From Parascedosporium putredinis (Eukaryota > Ascomycota > Sordariomycetes > Microascales > Microascaceae): DNA of 64,000 nucleotides. This document shows, piece after piece, positions 50,589 to 63,132 of this stretch. Numbering within the stretch: the stretch's first letter is position 1; every line of letters begins with the position of its first letter. The notes below the pieces were generated by a model. The model was not told the origin of the DNA. It ran no database searches and was given only the letters and a program-made list of their open reading frames with translations. The position numbers and the translations under genes were made by a program. The DNA lies in the NCBI GenBank assembly GCA_949357655.1, contig CASHTG010000015.1, positions 1,860,001 to 1,924,000 of the forward strand. Reading direction: 5' to 3'.

Positions 50589-50616
50589 AGAGAGAGAGAG
50601 AGAGAGAGAGAGAGAA
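50589..50616. repeat. (GA)n microsatellite
   Basis: About 13 GA dinucleotides in intergenic DNA. A similar (TC)n array is at 62624-62641. Confidence 0.85.
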
Positions 50617-53600
50617 ACGAAAGGAAAACTCCCCGACGAAATCCAAAGCGTAAAAGACGGAAGGGGCATTCGAGAATGGGAGCCAAGAGCCAGCATCCTA
50701 GCTAGCCATGAAAGCCCGGCTTCAACCTGGACGTGAAAAAAAGGCTGGGATAAGGTGGGCTGCAATGCTGCACCTGATGTGCGCGTCGATCCGCGAGTAA
50801 GTTGACCTTGGGTTGAGTCGCCTACCCTCTACCCGATTGAAGAGCAAGCACGACGGTGAACGCCCATCGGTCACAAGGTGAGCTTGGCAACCCAACTCCC
50901 AACTCACCGCTCCGGCCCTCATGAGCGAAGGTCCTTTTCGCCGCCCGTGTGCAGCAGGTTATTACGGGGCGGGCAAGCTTTGGATGCCGGTGTAGCGCTT
51001 TGCACCGAGCTTTCCCAGCAAAAGTTTTTGCGAGTGTAGATTGAGTGCGTGCAGGGTAACCGGACAAGCGGCGCCCAACGCAGGGCTAAAAGCCCACATT
51101 CTATGGCTTGTACTTCGTACGTGACGCTACGTCATGTCCTGGCGTGCGCTTCCGTCCCAACTGACCCTGCGTTTCCCAGAGGCAGCACGCACGCCGGCTG
51201 CATGCGTTGCACAGGCCCAATCCGCCCCGTTGCTTTTTGGGTTTCCCACCGCCAGTCCCAGGCTTCAATGGTGCAAATTGGGTGTCTCATTCGCACGTGA
51301 GAGCCCTGCGACAGGCAGTGCCCACCGCGGGGCATCCAAAGCAGCTTGGGCGTTGGCCGACCCTCATTCAGTACCGCGGGCTTGAGAATTTGGGTGACAG
51401 CATTTCATCACGGGATACCTCGCTGGGGGACCGCACTTGAAGGCAGGCCCAGCCCCGAGTCAGTGGGGCCTGCTTGGGCTAACACGGATATGGCCCCCCT
51501 CGAGGGCTGCTATTCCCGTCATTTGTTTCTGAGGCCGGCGTGCTGCCTACATCCCTGTGACCTTGGGGCCTGCGAAGGGGGCCGCAGAATCCCAAATGGC
51601 AAAGGAGCCCTGGCTGATGTTTGCAGCCCGTCACCCCAGGCGAGATTTGGCTTCGCCGGCCCCCATGATGGAATGTATGAAGACATCGGCGCCTGAAACC
51701 CTCTATTTTGGGAGCCCCCGGCAACTGATGGCCCCGGAGTCCTTCCGGGGTTTTGCGGCTCGGCCCCCAAAAGGCTGTGTAGGGTTCGGTGTCTTCGTTC
51801 CCGAGCCAGAGGCCACCAATCGTAGAGGTGGTAGAAGGCCGATGGGATTCAGCCCGACAGAGACCCCAAAGTTGCTCCTCGGGGTTTATTTCTGTATCTG
51901 ATAGATGTCACGAGCTCGACTTGGTTTTGTTTGCCATCCTTACTGCATCCCACTTCGCAGCCTTGCAAGCCCAACGGATTCACGGAAGTTGCGGCCCTTC
52001 GCAAGATCACCCGTCAACCCAATAACCCGCCCTGCCATTCCTGGCAGATAGTATACCTACACGTGACCTCTTGAGTAAAACTTGAAGAATCTTTCGGCTT
52101 GTCTGAATCCAAGTCAGTGAGTTTGACATTGATGGCCTGCGCTCGCTCACGGCTCTCAGTTGCACCGGCGATGCTACGTGGATGCCTTGACGATTTCCAA
52201 TAAGCCCGGCGAAATATCGGCAAAAGTCCGTCTTGTCTGACTCTGTGACTCTGTGAGGCAGCACCCCCTGCGTCAAGGGCAGGTGCGTTTCTGCTTCCCC
52301 GACCGTTCAACCAGGGCCAGTCGTTCCTGCCCAGCTCATCCGCCCACCAATCAATAGCGCGCGCTTCTGCCCTCGCGCTTGCGTCTGAAATTGAAGCCAA
52401 CATCTCACGCACCATTGGACGAAGCCCAAAGACTGCGCGCACGACAACCTCTCGTTTGCCCGACTCTCTCGCTGGGCAAGACGGCACCGCCTCACCACCT
52501 CGATGGTATCGCCCGATCTAGTCGCCGTGGGTGCTCGCCAAGTTCCACCTTGTCGTTTGATTCCTTGATCTTTTTCGTCTCTGCTGCCTGCCTATTCGCT
52601 CTTTTTTTCTCTTTTTTGTTCGCCCAAGTTCCCACCCATGTCGAACGTTGCCTCTTTTGCTTCTCCGCCCAGCCGCGGTAATCCGGGGCCACCACCTATG
52701 CAGTCAGGATGTCGCAAGTTAAGCGGAGAGCGAGAAATCGTGGTCCCATGTCCTCGATGGACGGGGGATTCGAGGATATTCCAACCTACCTTCCGTTCGC
52801 CAACACCCACGCGGGCTCCCGATATGTGGTACGTATAAGGATCCAAGTCCATGGTCAAAAGGCTGCCTTGGGTCCGATTTGATAGGGCCACAATGCATCG
52901 TTTCGTCTTGAAGAAATCCTCCCTGGCGCGTTTCCGCAGCACTTTGGCAAACAAAGCTGTGGCTGCCAGTCTCCCACCTGAAAGGGGAAACAAAAAGTGG
53001 TTCCAGATGGAGCGCCAGGGTGGCTCGACTTTGCGCCCTACTTGACGCGGTATCAAGTTTTTCTCGAGCTTTGTCGTTGAATAAGATCTCCTAGCCAAGC
53101 AAGCATAGCCCTTTTCCCACTCCCACACTAGTCGGTCGAATAAAGAGGGCTGCTTTTCAGTTGGCGAGGTTTGTCTCCATATTGGCTACATTTGCCAGTC
53201 TTCATTGGGCTCGGCGTTTCAATTGACCTTGTTCATGTGGCCTCTCTTATTCCGTCATTACCCAGCTATTGTTAGATTCTATAGATTCTAATTGTTTCTC
53301 GTGTGCCCTCCCATTCTGTTTCTCCTCCTCCTCTTTCCTTCTTCTTCCTCATCTTCTTTCTTCCTCCTCTTCTCCATCTTGGCGCTTCACCTTTCTCTTC
53401 TTCTCCAACATCGAACCCAATTTTACTCTCATCCTTTGATCTCGCTTCTCCCGATACCGAACACCCTTGGCCTGGTCACCTTTATTCTAGCTCTCTGTAA
53501 CAAGGCTAGAGCCGTGCCCAACTGACACAGGAGAAAGACAAAGGCAAGCCATCTCCACAACGCCATCCACCGGATTGGTTCCAGATCCTCCCAGCTTCTA

Positions 53601-53833
53601 GTCACTCCGAAGAGCTCTCGCGTCCCAACACATCGATAGAACGCGGACACGCTCCCAAAAATCACCACATCAAAACTTTATTGCGCCCCTTCAGAGTATC
53701 CGATTAACTCGACCCATAAAGCGAACGCGTGAGGGGCAAGCTCCGCCCTTGCCTACTAGCTCACTCGAGCGCGCAGCCACATCGCAAGGTTTCCGGCAGG
53801 TTTTCTGCTGTTAGGAAACCTCGTCGCGAAACA

Positions 53834-55044
53834 ATGATGCACTCACTACCCGCGGGCCTTTGCGCCCTGGCCCTCTTCACCCTCCTCAGCCCGGCCCATG
53901 CCCTGCCCCCTCGGACAATTTTCGCGAGGCAGTCTTCCTGTCCTGCCGACCAGGTCTCGTGTCCTTCAACCGTACCGGACAACTTCTGCTGCCCGTCCGG
54001 TCACACCTGCATGGCCCTCGCGGGGCAGACCACCATCATATGCTGCGTCGAAGGCAAAACATGCCAGCAGATCGAGCCCATCTCCTGCACCATAGACCTT
54101 CAGGACGCGGAGAAGAACCTAGTGCCAAGGTCAAGACGACTGCTCTGACCAGCGAGCTTCCTAAATGCGGCAGCCTCTGTTGCCCGTTTGGATACACATG
54201 TGATGACACGAACAAGGCCAAGTGCGTCCTAGATGAGGACCAATCGGCGGCGCCACCTCCCCGCATCAAGTTCAAGTCCGGCAACGACATCCACCGCCAC
54301 TAATCCCAAAGAGCCCTCCGCAACCGATACCAACCTTGCTCAGGAAACTGATAGCAGCAGTGATGATGATCAAGCAAAGGATTCCCCACAACAGCCGTCG
54401 TGGTTGGCGTTCTTGTTGGTGTCCTGGTACTAGTGTCCGCCATCGTCTTTCTCCTTATCTGGCGCTCTAAGCGCCGCAAGCAGCCTAGCGAGGACAAAAC
54501 CTCCCACGCGCGCAACTCCAAAGCCTCTTCTTCATTTGGAAACTACATTAGCGAGCCCATCGTGACGCATGGTGCTTTCCGGACCGATTTTATCCGCAAA
54601 CCGGAGACGTCTTTCCTTGCGGGCTCTGACCGGCTATCGCGCATGTTTAACCGCCACCGGAACTCGGACATGGTGTCACCCATATCCCCTTCTGACTCCC
54701 CCACCCTCCGAGGTTCCTCCGATACCCTCCACGCCGGCGCGGTAGCCCCGCTCGGCTCCACCGTTGCTATCCCGCCAATCCGCACCATGAGCAATGCTCG
54801 GCGAACCCCGCGACCCGTGACGCCGCGGCTGCAGCGCGAACCCAGCAGCGAAAGCATCAACATCTTTGCCGCTCCGGGGACGGTAGAGCGCGGCAACGGC
54901 AGGCCGCTGACTCAAGGGACGACGTTTACCGAGATGATGGATCAAGCCGACCTAGGCCCCATACACAAGGGTAGGGGCTTCGTTCCGTCGCCTCTCAAGC
55001 CGGGATCTGGTGAAAACGCCTCGAAACCCCGGTATAGGTGGTAG
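53834..55044 (+). CDS. secreted-type Cys-rich single-pass membrane protein, frame-disrupted
   Basis: ATG 53834 opens a signal peptide (MMHSLPAGLCALALFTLLSP, cleavage after about residue 24, AHA-LPP). The ectodomain has two cysteine clusters: CPADQVSCPSTVPDNFCCPS with CMALAG...CCVEGKTC, and LPKCGSLCCPFGYTCDD. A Ser/Thr/Asp-rich, probably glycosylated stalk follows, then one membrane helix, VVVGVLVGVLVLVSAIVFLL, stopped by RSKRRK. A cytoplasmic tail of about 190 residues is rich in Ser/Pro/Arg and ends KPRYRW. No introns. Three single-base breaks interrupt it, at C-runs 54118-54119 (one missing), 54259-54262 (one extra or two missing) and 54384-54387 (one missing); between them the reading is clean. 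The layout resembles fungal wall sensors of the Wsc/Mid2 type in general design, but the cysteine pattern is not that of a WSC domain. Function unknown; a cell-surface role is inferred. Confidence 0.75.
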
Positions 55045-55999
55045 GCCTTGTCCACCTCAGGCAGCGCTCAGAGTAGCGCATAAATTGAATTGATGGTGTT
55101 ACACAACTAATAGGATGCGGACCCTCTCCCTATCTGCAATTGTCAACGTTTTTTTATTTTTCTTAATTCAAACCACACACACACACACACATCTCCACTT
55201 TGATAGTAGACAAGGAGTTCTAGCGTTCGTTTCCCAGGATTTGCATCATCTCGTTTTATGGCTCGGTTGATTAGGAAATCTTACCATCCTTGTCTCTCAT
55301 TGTCATCTCTTCGTCATTCCGGATCTGGTTGCATAGGCGTCGGTCGGCAATCGCGTTTCTATTGTTTTCTTCTACCCCCTTTCCCTTTGTTCCCTTTATA
55401 CCCTTCAATGTTCTTCTCTATATGTTTGACAAAGGCTACATGTTGCCGAAAGAAAAAGGAAAAAAACTTGAAAGGGAGGTAGACAACTATGTTAGCCAAC
55501 CATTATACCATGTCATGAGGTCAATCAATACCAGTTTGTCAAACATATATTTACTAGACTTGCAATGTTTTCTATCAGGGACATCACTACATGTTCCAAG
55601 AATGAGAGGCTAGCATTGTTAGATTGAATATAACTACTATCAAAAAGCCTGGCAACCCCATCAATTATTATGTATATCCGTCATCAAAGTCATCAACAAG
55701 GCCGCGCGCATCGTTTTGTCTTTTGGCGTCAAACGGGAGCCAAACACCCGATTTTCAAGAAGCGCAGCATATTTGGGGGAGTGGGGAAACAGATGGAAAC
55801 AAACCAAACATCCAAAAAAGAAAGAAAATCCCAAGGTATAAACGAGTGGTATATCCTCCAAGAAACATTCCTGAAACGGACCCTGACAAGGGCGTACATG
55901 TACTGTAGACAAGCAAATAAAACAAAGCAAACATTGAAGCAAAGAAAACCAAGACCGGGGGCGCAAGCGTGACCAAGGGGGAGGGAGATGAAAGATGCA
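55045..55999. other. convergent intergenic region
   Basis: No gene seen in about 950 bases between the Cys-rich membrane protein and the F-box gene, which converge. It holds both 3' UTRs, an (AC)n microsatellite (55173-55191) and one TACATGTA (55895-55902). Confidence 0.5.
55173..55191. repeat. (AC)n microsatellite
   Basis: About nine AC units about 130 bases downstream of the stop codon of the Cys-rich membrane protein gene, probably in its 3' UTR. Confidence 0.8.
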
Positions 56000-58900
56000 T
56001 TACATGATGATACACTTCTTGTCCTTGCCCTTGTCATCGAGACTAGGGTCAAATTCATCCACCCAGTCTCCGGATTGTTCCGTCTCGGCCGGCTGCCGCA
56101 CAGACGAGGGGCTCCGCTTCTCGCGTTGGGCAGCTTGACCCGGCGAGGCGCCTTGACGGGCCTCGTGACGCTCCGTCTCGAGCCCGTACGCCGAATGATG
56201 CGGCTGCGGCGACGGTGGATCTTGGCCTGTCTCGAGGATATCGAAGTGCTATGCCCCAGCTGCTTGTTGTAGTATGATTCGAGCTGGTGGACCGAGGGGC
56301 CCGGGACACCCGGTTCTGTCCTGGGCTGGGGCCGGCGGGGCGTCGGGGCGAAAACGGGGGTTTCTGCCCGACGCAGGGACGGGTGACGGTCCGGGGATCG
56401 TAGGCGCCAGACACCCCCGTTGGCGTGCTGATGATGAGGGGCAGCTCGGGAGGGGACGGGGGACGGCCCCACGCTCCAGGCGTCATGACGCGAGGGTGCT
56501 GCGCTGTAGCGGACGATGGTCCCGCCTCTCCTCCGGGCGCCACCGGCAGCCACGACGTAGTAAAAGACCTAGAAGCTTCCGGGCGAGGGGCGCCGACCGC
56601 GGATATCCCATCATGTCGGTTGTCTGGTCGGACTCGAGGATCCCCAAGAGAGAATTGGGCGCGCCCGCAGCGGCCTGCGCCCGCACGGCAAAGGAGGCAA
56701 GATCGCTCCGAGTCTCTCTGGGGAACGAAGCGATGTGCCGGCTACCGAACCCGGCGGTGGACAGGGTCGGTGAGGGGATGTGCAAGTCAAGGAGAGGCGC
56801 GCCCCGCGGCGTGGGGAGGACTGCAGCTGCGCGCTGGTGGCGCGGGCTCCCGAAGGCCGCGAATCCCGGGACGAGCCTGATGGCGGGCTTTGCGCCTCTC
56901 CGTCAGTCGACCCTTGCGTTCCGCTCCTTTGCCGCCTCTGCGGGATTCGTGGCAGTGGCTTTCCAGTTGAAGCCGCGCCCGAGGACGCACCCGAAGCCGC
57001 ACCAAAGGGAGGGTTCAGCGCCAACGGATCCGAGTACGGCCCTCGAATGCTATAACGGGCAGAATATGTCTCGGCCGCGGAATCGCTCACGGGAGATTGC
57101 GTCAACCGACGATCCGCAACAGCAGCCTCATCCCAGTAGCGCGCGGCGGTGGCACTCGTCGGCGACTGCATGGTGGAGACGGTGAATCGGGCGTCGGAAA
57201 ACGTGTCCGAGAGGGGCGACGCCGTTGCGAGGAGGACTCGCTATTGTTCCGACGAATCGAACCGCTCGGTCTCGTGCGCAACGAGGCGGCGGCCGAAGCG
57301 CCTGGATCGGTGAACTGTCGAGGAATAGTTGGCACGGGCGGAATGCTACCGATGCTGTTGATTCGGGCCCACGACCGCTCGGCTCGGCTAGACGAGGCGC
57401 CAGAGGGTGAATCCTGGGGTCGGACGGGTTGCCGGGCGGGATGGCGGGGTGGCGTAGGAACGCCGGCAGATCCACAATGGCATCCTTTTGGTACGGCGGC
57501 GGCGGCGGCACCCAATTATCGGCGTCGCTCTCGTGCGGGTGCTCGCGCCGGCCATCGGCGCGGCGATATTCGAAACGGTTGTCGCGGAGTCGTTGGTTCA
57601 TGGCGGCGGCGGTGGCAGCCCGACGCAGAGTCGAGACAGATCGAGGATTAGCCTGCGTATATGGCGCGTCCAGAGCTTCCTGTTCTTCGATGGAATCGAC
57701 GTCGTTATCATCGTGGAAAGCCACCCGATTGTGGTGGGGTAGGGTGCTGGGCAGGACGCCGATTCTCCGGGGCTGCAAGGGGTCGTCGTCATCATCGTCA
57801 TCGCTTCGGAAACCACCTCGGCTCGGGTGATTTGGCATGGGCGGTAGGCGAGGGTTTGCGGGAGGGATGGGCGTGGTAGCCATCCGTTGAAGGGCTCCTC
57901 GCGGCCCACCTCGCCGCTGGGCAACTGTGCGCCTCCTGACCAGGGCTACCTCGGCATCAATATCACGCTGCTCCTCCTCTAGGATTTCAGGGCTGTCGGT
58001 GCCGACGTCGATGGTGATGTCGGTCCTCTGGCCATTCTCAAAGCCACAGTCAAAGTCGAGAAGCGAAATGATGCCGCCATCCACGAAATCAATGTCCTCC
58101 TCTTCGGTGATGGGTTGGTAGCCGTTTACTCCGCGCGCCATCACGACGAGCCTTTCCTGGGAAGCCCGTCCGCCGAAGCCGGTGACCCACTTGACATGGG
58201 TGATGGGCTCAAGTTCGGTAATCTTTTGGCCAGAGATGAGGGTGTTTCTTTGATTGTCGCACAGGACTTGCCACTTGGGAAGCCTAGCTTCCTCGGTGCC
58301 CGGCACCCGGGGACGGTGCGTGGCGAGTTTCCACCGCTCCGCCGGGAACCAGGCGTGGGGGTAAAGGCGCCATTAAAGGGGACTAGGGGTGTTGAGAGTT
58401 GACCGCACCCAGGTCTTCGGGAATGCCGTAGACCCAAACCTCGTTTCCCTGAAAGCCAGCCGACACCAGTTCGCCGTTGTACGAAGCGGAGGAAGCGTGC
58501 TTGGAACCAAGGGAGCCGAAGACGAAGACTTGGGAAGTGGGCCGGTGAAGTAAGTGGTGCCGTTCCGCAGGTCGCCGATGCGAACAGCACGGAAGGTCTC
58601 AAAACTTCGATCGTACGTGAATGTCCAGCTCGCCTCCTCGTTCTCGGAATCCTGGATGAGGATGGCGTGGCTGCAGTCACGGCTGGAATTGGGAAACAGG
58701 ATGGACGTGGTCCAGAGGGCGCTGATGTTGTCCTCGGCCATGTGGCTTCCGGGATCGTAATAGGGCGCGGTCAGGATAACGGTATTTTGGTGTGGTGAGT
58801 GGGTGGTGGTACCGAGCAGCTGGGTGCCGTCGGGGGAAAAGGCCAGCGAATCTACGGCATCGCACTTGACGGCGCGCTGGCCCGTGATGGCATCGGAGCT

Positions 58901-59774
58901 GAGGGAGGAAACCTCTATACCACCCTCGTACGCGGCGGCGAGGACGCTACCGCAGGGCGAAAGAGCTATCGTGCGAGGCTTGTGGTCGAGAAGGACGGAC
59001 TGGACGCGTTTCGGGGGCGACTTCTGGAGATCAAAGATGTCGACCTGCATCTCCATGGACAGGACGGCCAACAGGGTGGCATCGTCCTTGATGCAAGCGG
59101 CGACAGGGCGACGGAGAATCTTGAACTCCCGCTTCACACAGATCTCGGAGGCGGGGCCGCGGACGTCGATGACATAGATACGGGACGAGTTGTAGGCGAG
59201 AAGGTGGTGACCCCTCGGGGAAGGACTGAAGCGCAAACCCTCGCCTCCGGGGCAGGAGGCGGAGCTGATGGAATTGGATATGAGCTTGATGCGGGTTTCG
59301 GAAGGACGAAGGTAGGCCTGGAACAGGTTGCGTTTGATCTCACGGGCGAAAAGCCTTCTCAGCTTGGGAAGCTGCGCGTCATCGACGAGGGCGGGGGAGA
59401 GGGCGGCGTGGCAGGCGGCGTAGGAAGGGCACTTGGAGAGATGGTGGGCGTAGAGATGGGCCTGTTGGGAGACCCTTCTCCATTTCGAGTTGACGAGGGT
59501 AAGGGAGGCAAAAGAGTCGGGGTCGGCGAGGAGAATGATCCTATTTGAGCAAAGCGAGGAGAGGGGTTAGTCAGGGCAATGGCGGGCACGTTACGAGGGG
59601 ACCAGGACTGCGAGTCCGTCATGGGTGTATCGCGTACTGTTCGATTATCTCGTCGGGCAAGGTATTGAAAGGAGACTCGCAAACGTCGCTGTCGGCGTCG
59701 TCGCCAGCGGACGAGGCTGCCGACGACGGGGGCGAGGTAGACGGCGACGAAGGAGAGGACCTCGGACTCGCCAT
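56000..59774 (-). CDS. F-box/beta-propeller protein with C-terminal CaaX box, heavily frame-disrupted
   Basis: Exon 1 is 59774-59638 (MASPRSSPSSPSTSPPSSAA) and exon 2 starts at 59540. The F-box spans the intron: FNTLPDEIIEQIILLADPDS and LTLVNSKWRRVSQQAHLYA. A WD40-like propeller follows (YNSSRIYVIDVRGP, KPRTIALSPCGSVLAAAYEG, AVDSLAFSPDGTQLLGT, TSQVFVFGSLGSK, VSAGFQGNEVWVYGIPEDLG, KWQVLCDNQRNTLISGQKIT, LLDFDCGFENG). A long Pro/Ser/Arg-rich disordered part leads to DWVDEFDPSLDDKGKDKKC-IIM, stop at 56002-56000. The terminal C-I-I-M is a classic CaaX box favouring farnesylation, so a membrane-tethered SCF substrate receptor is inferred. About 1,225 residues. At least seven single-base breaks are needed (58539, about 58402, about 58320, 57416, about 57220, 56791, about 56250), plus unresolved ones at 56300-56560. 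The F-box half down to 58541 is uninterrupted. Confidence 0.78.
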
Positions 59775-60754
59775 GGTTGATACCATGGTCGTCACCACCG
59801 CCGGTGATTAGGGCAGGTAGGGTAGGCTCGTAAATCGGGGGTGCTGTTCGCTGACGAGATTCGGCGGCGGTGGAGGAAGGCGAGAGGGCGGCGTTGGACG
59901 ACGTTAAAGGGTGGAATAACGGAGAAAGCTCATTGTCGTGGCGATTACAGGGCAAATGGAGAGCAAGAAGGCCTGGGAGGTGGACCACGGAATTGAACGA
60001 TTCGGAGGAGTGGGAGACGGCGTCAGTTGGAGCAAAAAGATTCAATCCCGACTGGCATTGAAGAAGGAGGGACGAGGTCAGATGCGGCGCGTAGGTACGA
60101 AGTATTATTACGAGATGGATCCAACGAAGGAGAAGGGAGCAGGGAGGAGGATTGGAGGAATGTTGGTGTTTGCAGAAGCCACTACGTCGACATGTACAGT
60201 AATTATCAATGGTACTTGGACGGTTCCGGTGAGTGCAGCATGTGTGGATGACAGGTACCGTTGAGGTGCACAACGTTCCTTGACGAGTATTTTACACGAG
60301 AGGAATGAATCAATGGGTCAGTGGTACTCGGTGCCTTGGAACGAAGGAACTTTTCAAGGATCGGGCTATTACCAGGCTCAATCAAAGAACTCGTGGCAAT
60401 TTAGGGGCCATCAATTGATGGCAGAAGGTGGCAGAAGGGAGGGGGCAGAGGTCCCACCGGCCTTGGAGGCTGGCGATCCTAGTGGATGGATTCGAAGGGT
60501 TGATTCATCATTGATGGAAGAAGGGACTAAGGGGGAGGGGGGCAGTTCTGCTAGTTCTGCTAGTGTCCAAATGTCGTGTGTAGTAGTGACCCTGAATGCA
60601 CTGATGCACTGATGCACTGAGGTATTAGCGTCGGCGGCGCGAGCTTGAACTTGAGTGAAGCTGACAGGGATCTCGAGAACCTTCAAAGTCAAGTCGGGCC
60701 TAGTCTTGGCTTCAGGCGCCCCATGTCGATCATCGTGTGGGTCAGCAACATCGA

Positions 60755-60788
60755 GACGGGCAAGACGGGCAAGACGGGCAAGACGGGC
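60755..60788. repeat. GACGGGCAA tandem repeat, 3.8 copies
   Basis: Nearly four exact copies of a 9-bp unit, preserving frame, in intergenic DNA. Confidence 0.85.
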
Positions 60789-62623
60789 TGGGTTAATTGC
60801 ACGATGAACACAACAATTTGACCAGAAGATGGAAGACGTATAATTGCCCATCCAAGCCATCTATGGATCCATCCATCCATACATACCAGTTGACATGCAT
60901 AGATGGATGATGTATGTACAAAGTAACCCTCGACTTTTCAAATGCGGAGACTGCACGCTTCTTCATCTCCGAGGATTGAAGATTTGCCATCAAAACTGGC
61001 TGGAGGTTCGGCTTCGGGTTTGGGTTCGTGGCGGAGGCGGAGGGTGTCGTAATAGTGCTCAGGCTGTTGGTGGTGACCCTTTCTCACCCACCCAAGCCAC
61101 CCTGGCACATGCAAACCGATAGATATGGACCTGTCTTGATTGCCTTGATTGTCTTTCCTTTTTCTTCAATGTTCTTCTTCATCTTGTCCCCTCGTCAGTT
61201 CGACAGGGCTGCGCAAGTGAGACAACGTCTCGTCGGGTTCTACCTCGGTAGTGTGATTTGTGACCCGGCGCGTCTTTGGTTTCATCTCTTTCAATAAATG
61301 TTCAAATGGTCATGGTGGGCTAATGGAGGATATATCCGGACATGTAACAGCAGCGAACGAGGTCGTTGAATGGATGCACTGGATGCACGCGCTGGCGCCC
61401 GGTCCATGAGCTGCAAAGATCGGCAGATCACGATGTGAATGACAATAATTGAAGACTTCCAGCAGGGTCCAGCCGACACGACTATTTTTCTTTGCCGCAA
61501 TTTTATTGACTTAATCTAATCCACCACGATACACGTTCAACGTGGCGACAACCTCCACTCCAAGTAATTCAATGTTACATACTGCTCTTGTCAGCAGCTT
61601 CACGCTCTGCTTGCCTGTGCGCACCATTAAGCGATCGGCTCTTGAACGGGCTCTTCCATGGGGGCACAAAAACCCTACGACAATCATTCCGTAGAGCCGC
61701 AGCCCGCTGGCGCTGGGAAGTGGATGCCCAAGTGTCACACAACCGCACGGCTGGTCTTCATCGAGGCTTGTCCATCGCTTGTCCCGTCGCTTGCAGACAA
61801 CGAGGTGTAAGCAATCAGGCCACCCGTCTTTGTGCGAGGCGCAATGGCTTCTCCGACAAAAATAAAACCTCGGCTGGATCAAACCAAGGCTCCTCCCATG
61901 AACGCGGTTACCGTCCATCACGAGCTGGCGAGAACGTGAGGGATCAAGTCCAAGTCCAAGTCCAACATGTGTCTGCAGTCACTCTCCCCAAAACCCGCAC
62001 GCACGAACCCTTTTTCTTTTAGAGAGGGAAAGAAAAAGGGTGCCGATCAATGCATGGCTCGCTCATCTCCCTCTGATTTTTCAACCCAGCACGTAATCAT
62101 CCTCGGGGCTGGGCCAAATCAGGAGGAGCATGGGGCTCTTTGCTCGGCTAACCCGGCTTGATAGACCCGTACATGCAATGTATCAATTGATCTCACTGGT
62201 GGCATGGCCATGCAACACACGCTCAGCGCCGTCTCACGATGCGTCTCCTCAACCATGTTCACCCAGGCTCAAGGGGGAACTTGAAGGAAAGACGGGTAGC
62301 TTCTTCCCCCTTCCAACTGGTTGGTGAGAGACAAATGTGACCAAGGCTGCTCATCCCCGGATTCGACCCAATTGCCTGAAAGGGATAGACAACGGTTCGG
62401 ACCCCCATGGCAAGCCACATTGTTTCATCATGTTGGGAGAACCTAGTGAATAGAGGGAAAGCTACGAAGTAGCTATCATTTACGAAGTAATACTAGAATT
62501 CCCAGACAGCAGCAATATACCGAGATATGGCAGTCCGGGATCTACACCAGTTCGGTGAACAGACGAAAGCATGTTCTCAGATGGAATCTTTTTTCTTTCC
62601 CTTCATCTCCCTTTTCTCTCTAT

Positions 62624-62641
62624 CTCTCTCTCTCTCTCTCC
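62624..62641. repeat. (TC)n microsatellite
   Basis: Nine TC dinucleotides inside a longer pyrimidine-rich tract. Confidence 0.85.
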
Positions 62642-63132
62642 CTCCTCCCTGTTCCTGCTTTTCTCGTGAACGCACATGTCCGGGTTGACAAAAACGGGAC
62701 GGCCCAGGCGAGGCTGGTGCAGGGAGGTTTGAAATAAGGGTGGCGAAGCTCATGCATCCATTCTCGATGTTGTCCTTAATATACGTCAAAATCCTCCATG
62801 TCCGGACAAGTATGACACGACGCATCGAATTCGCCAGTCAAGCCGTCACGGAGAAAGAAGGAAAGAATGAAGCATGGGAAACAAAGGCAATCACAGGGCA
62901 CATGTATCGTTGAGGAGACCGAGGAATGGAAGATTTTGAGGCAGGACGGAAAGAATTTGGACGTGGGAAGAGTTAACCCTTGCGCGGCATGGAATACCTA
63001 CCAAAAGATGGGAAATCGTCCTGCTGGGGATTCTTCACCGCGCCAGTCCCTTGCGCTATTTTAGGATCCCCATCGTTTGTTCAGGTCAACAACGCATGTG
63101 GGTCCGAGGAGATCTTTCGTCTTGCCCGAGAC

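Larger units (their letters stand above)
44626..53833. other. 9.2-kb intergenic region
   Basis: No gene is supported between PRO1 and the Cys-rich membrane protein. It contains A-rich tracts (45933-45978), four of the ten TACATGTA palindromes (45593, 46538, 46768, 47472), CT-rich and microsatellite tracts (46391-46440, 47996-48065, 48184-48207, 50589-50616) and many overlapping short ORFs, especially in the GC-rich 51.0-52.5 kb part, none with a recognisable family. The last 550 bases (53290-53830) are CT-rich and probably the promoter and leader of the next gene. Confidence 0.5.

Noticed and set aside
51049..52500. Dense overlapping ORFs in GC-rich DNA
   Set aside because: ORFs occur on both strands in many frames with unremarkable composition. 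No motif or joining pattern favours any of them.
52592..53128. 178-codon minus-strand ORF
   Set aside because: No recognisable domain, mixed low-quality composition and overlap with comparable opposite-strand ORFs; probably chance.
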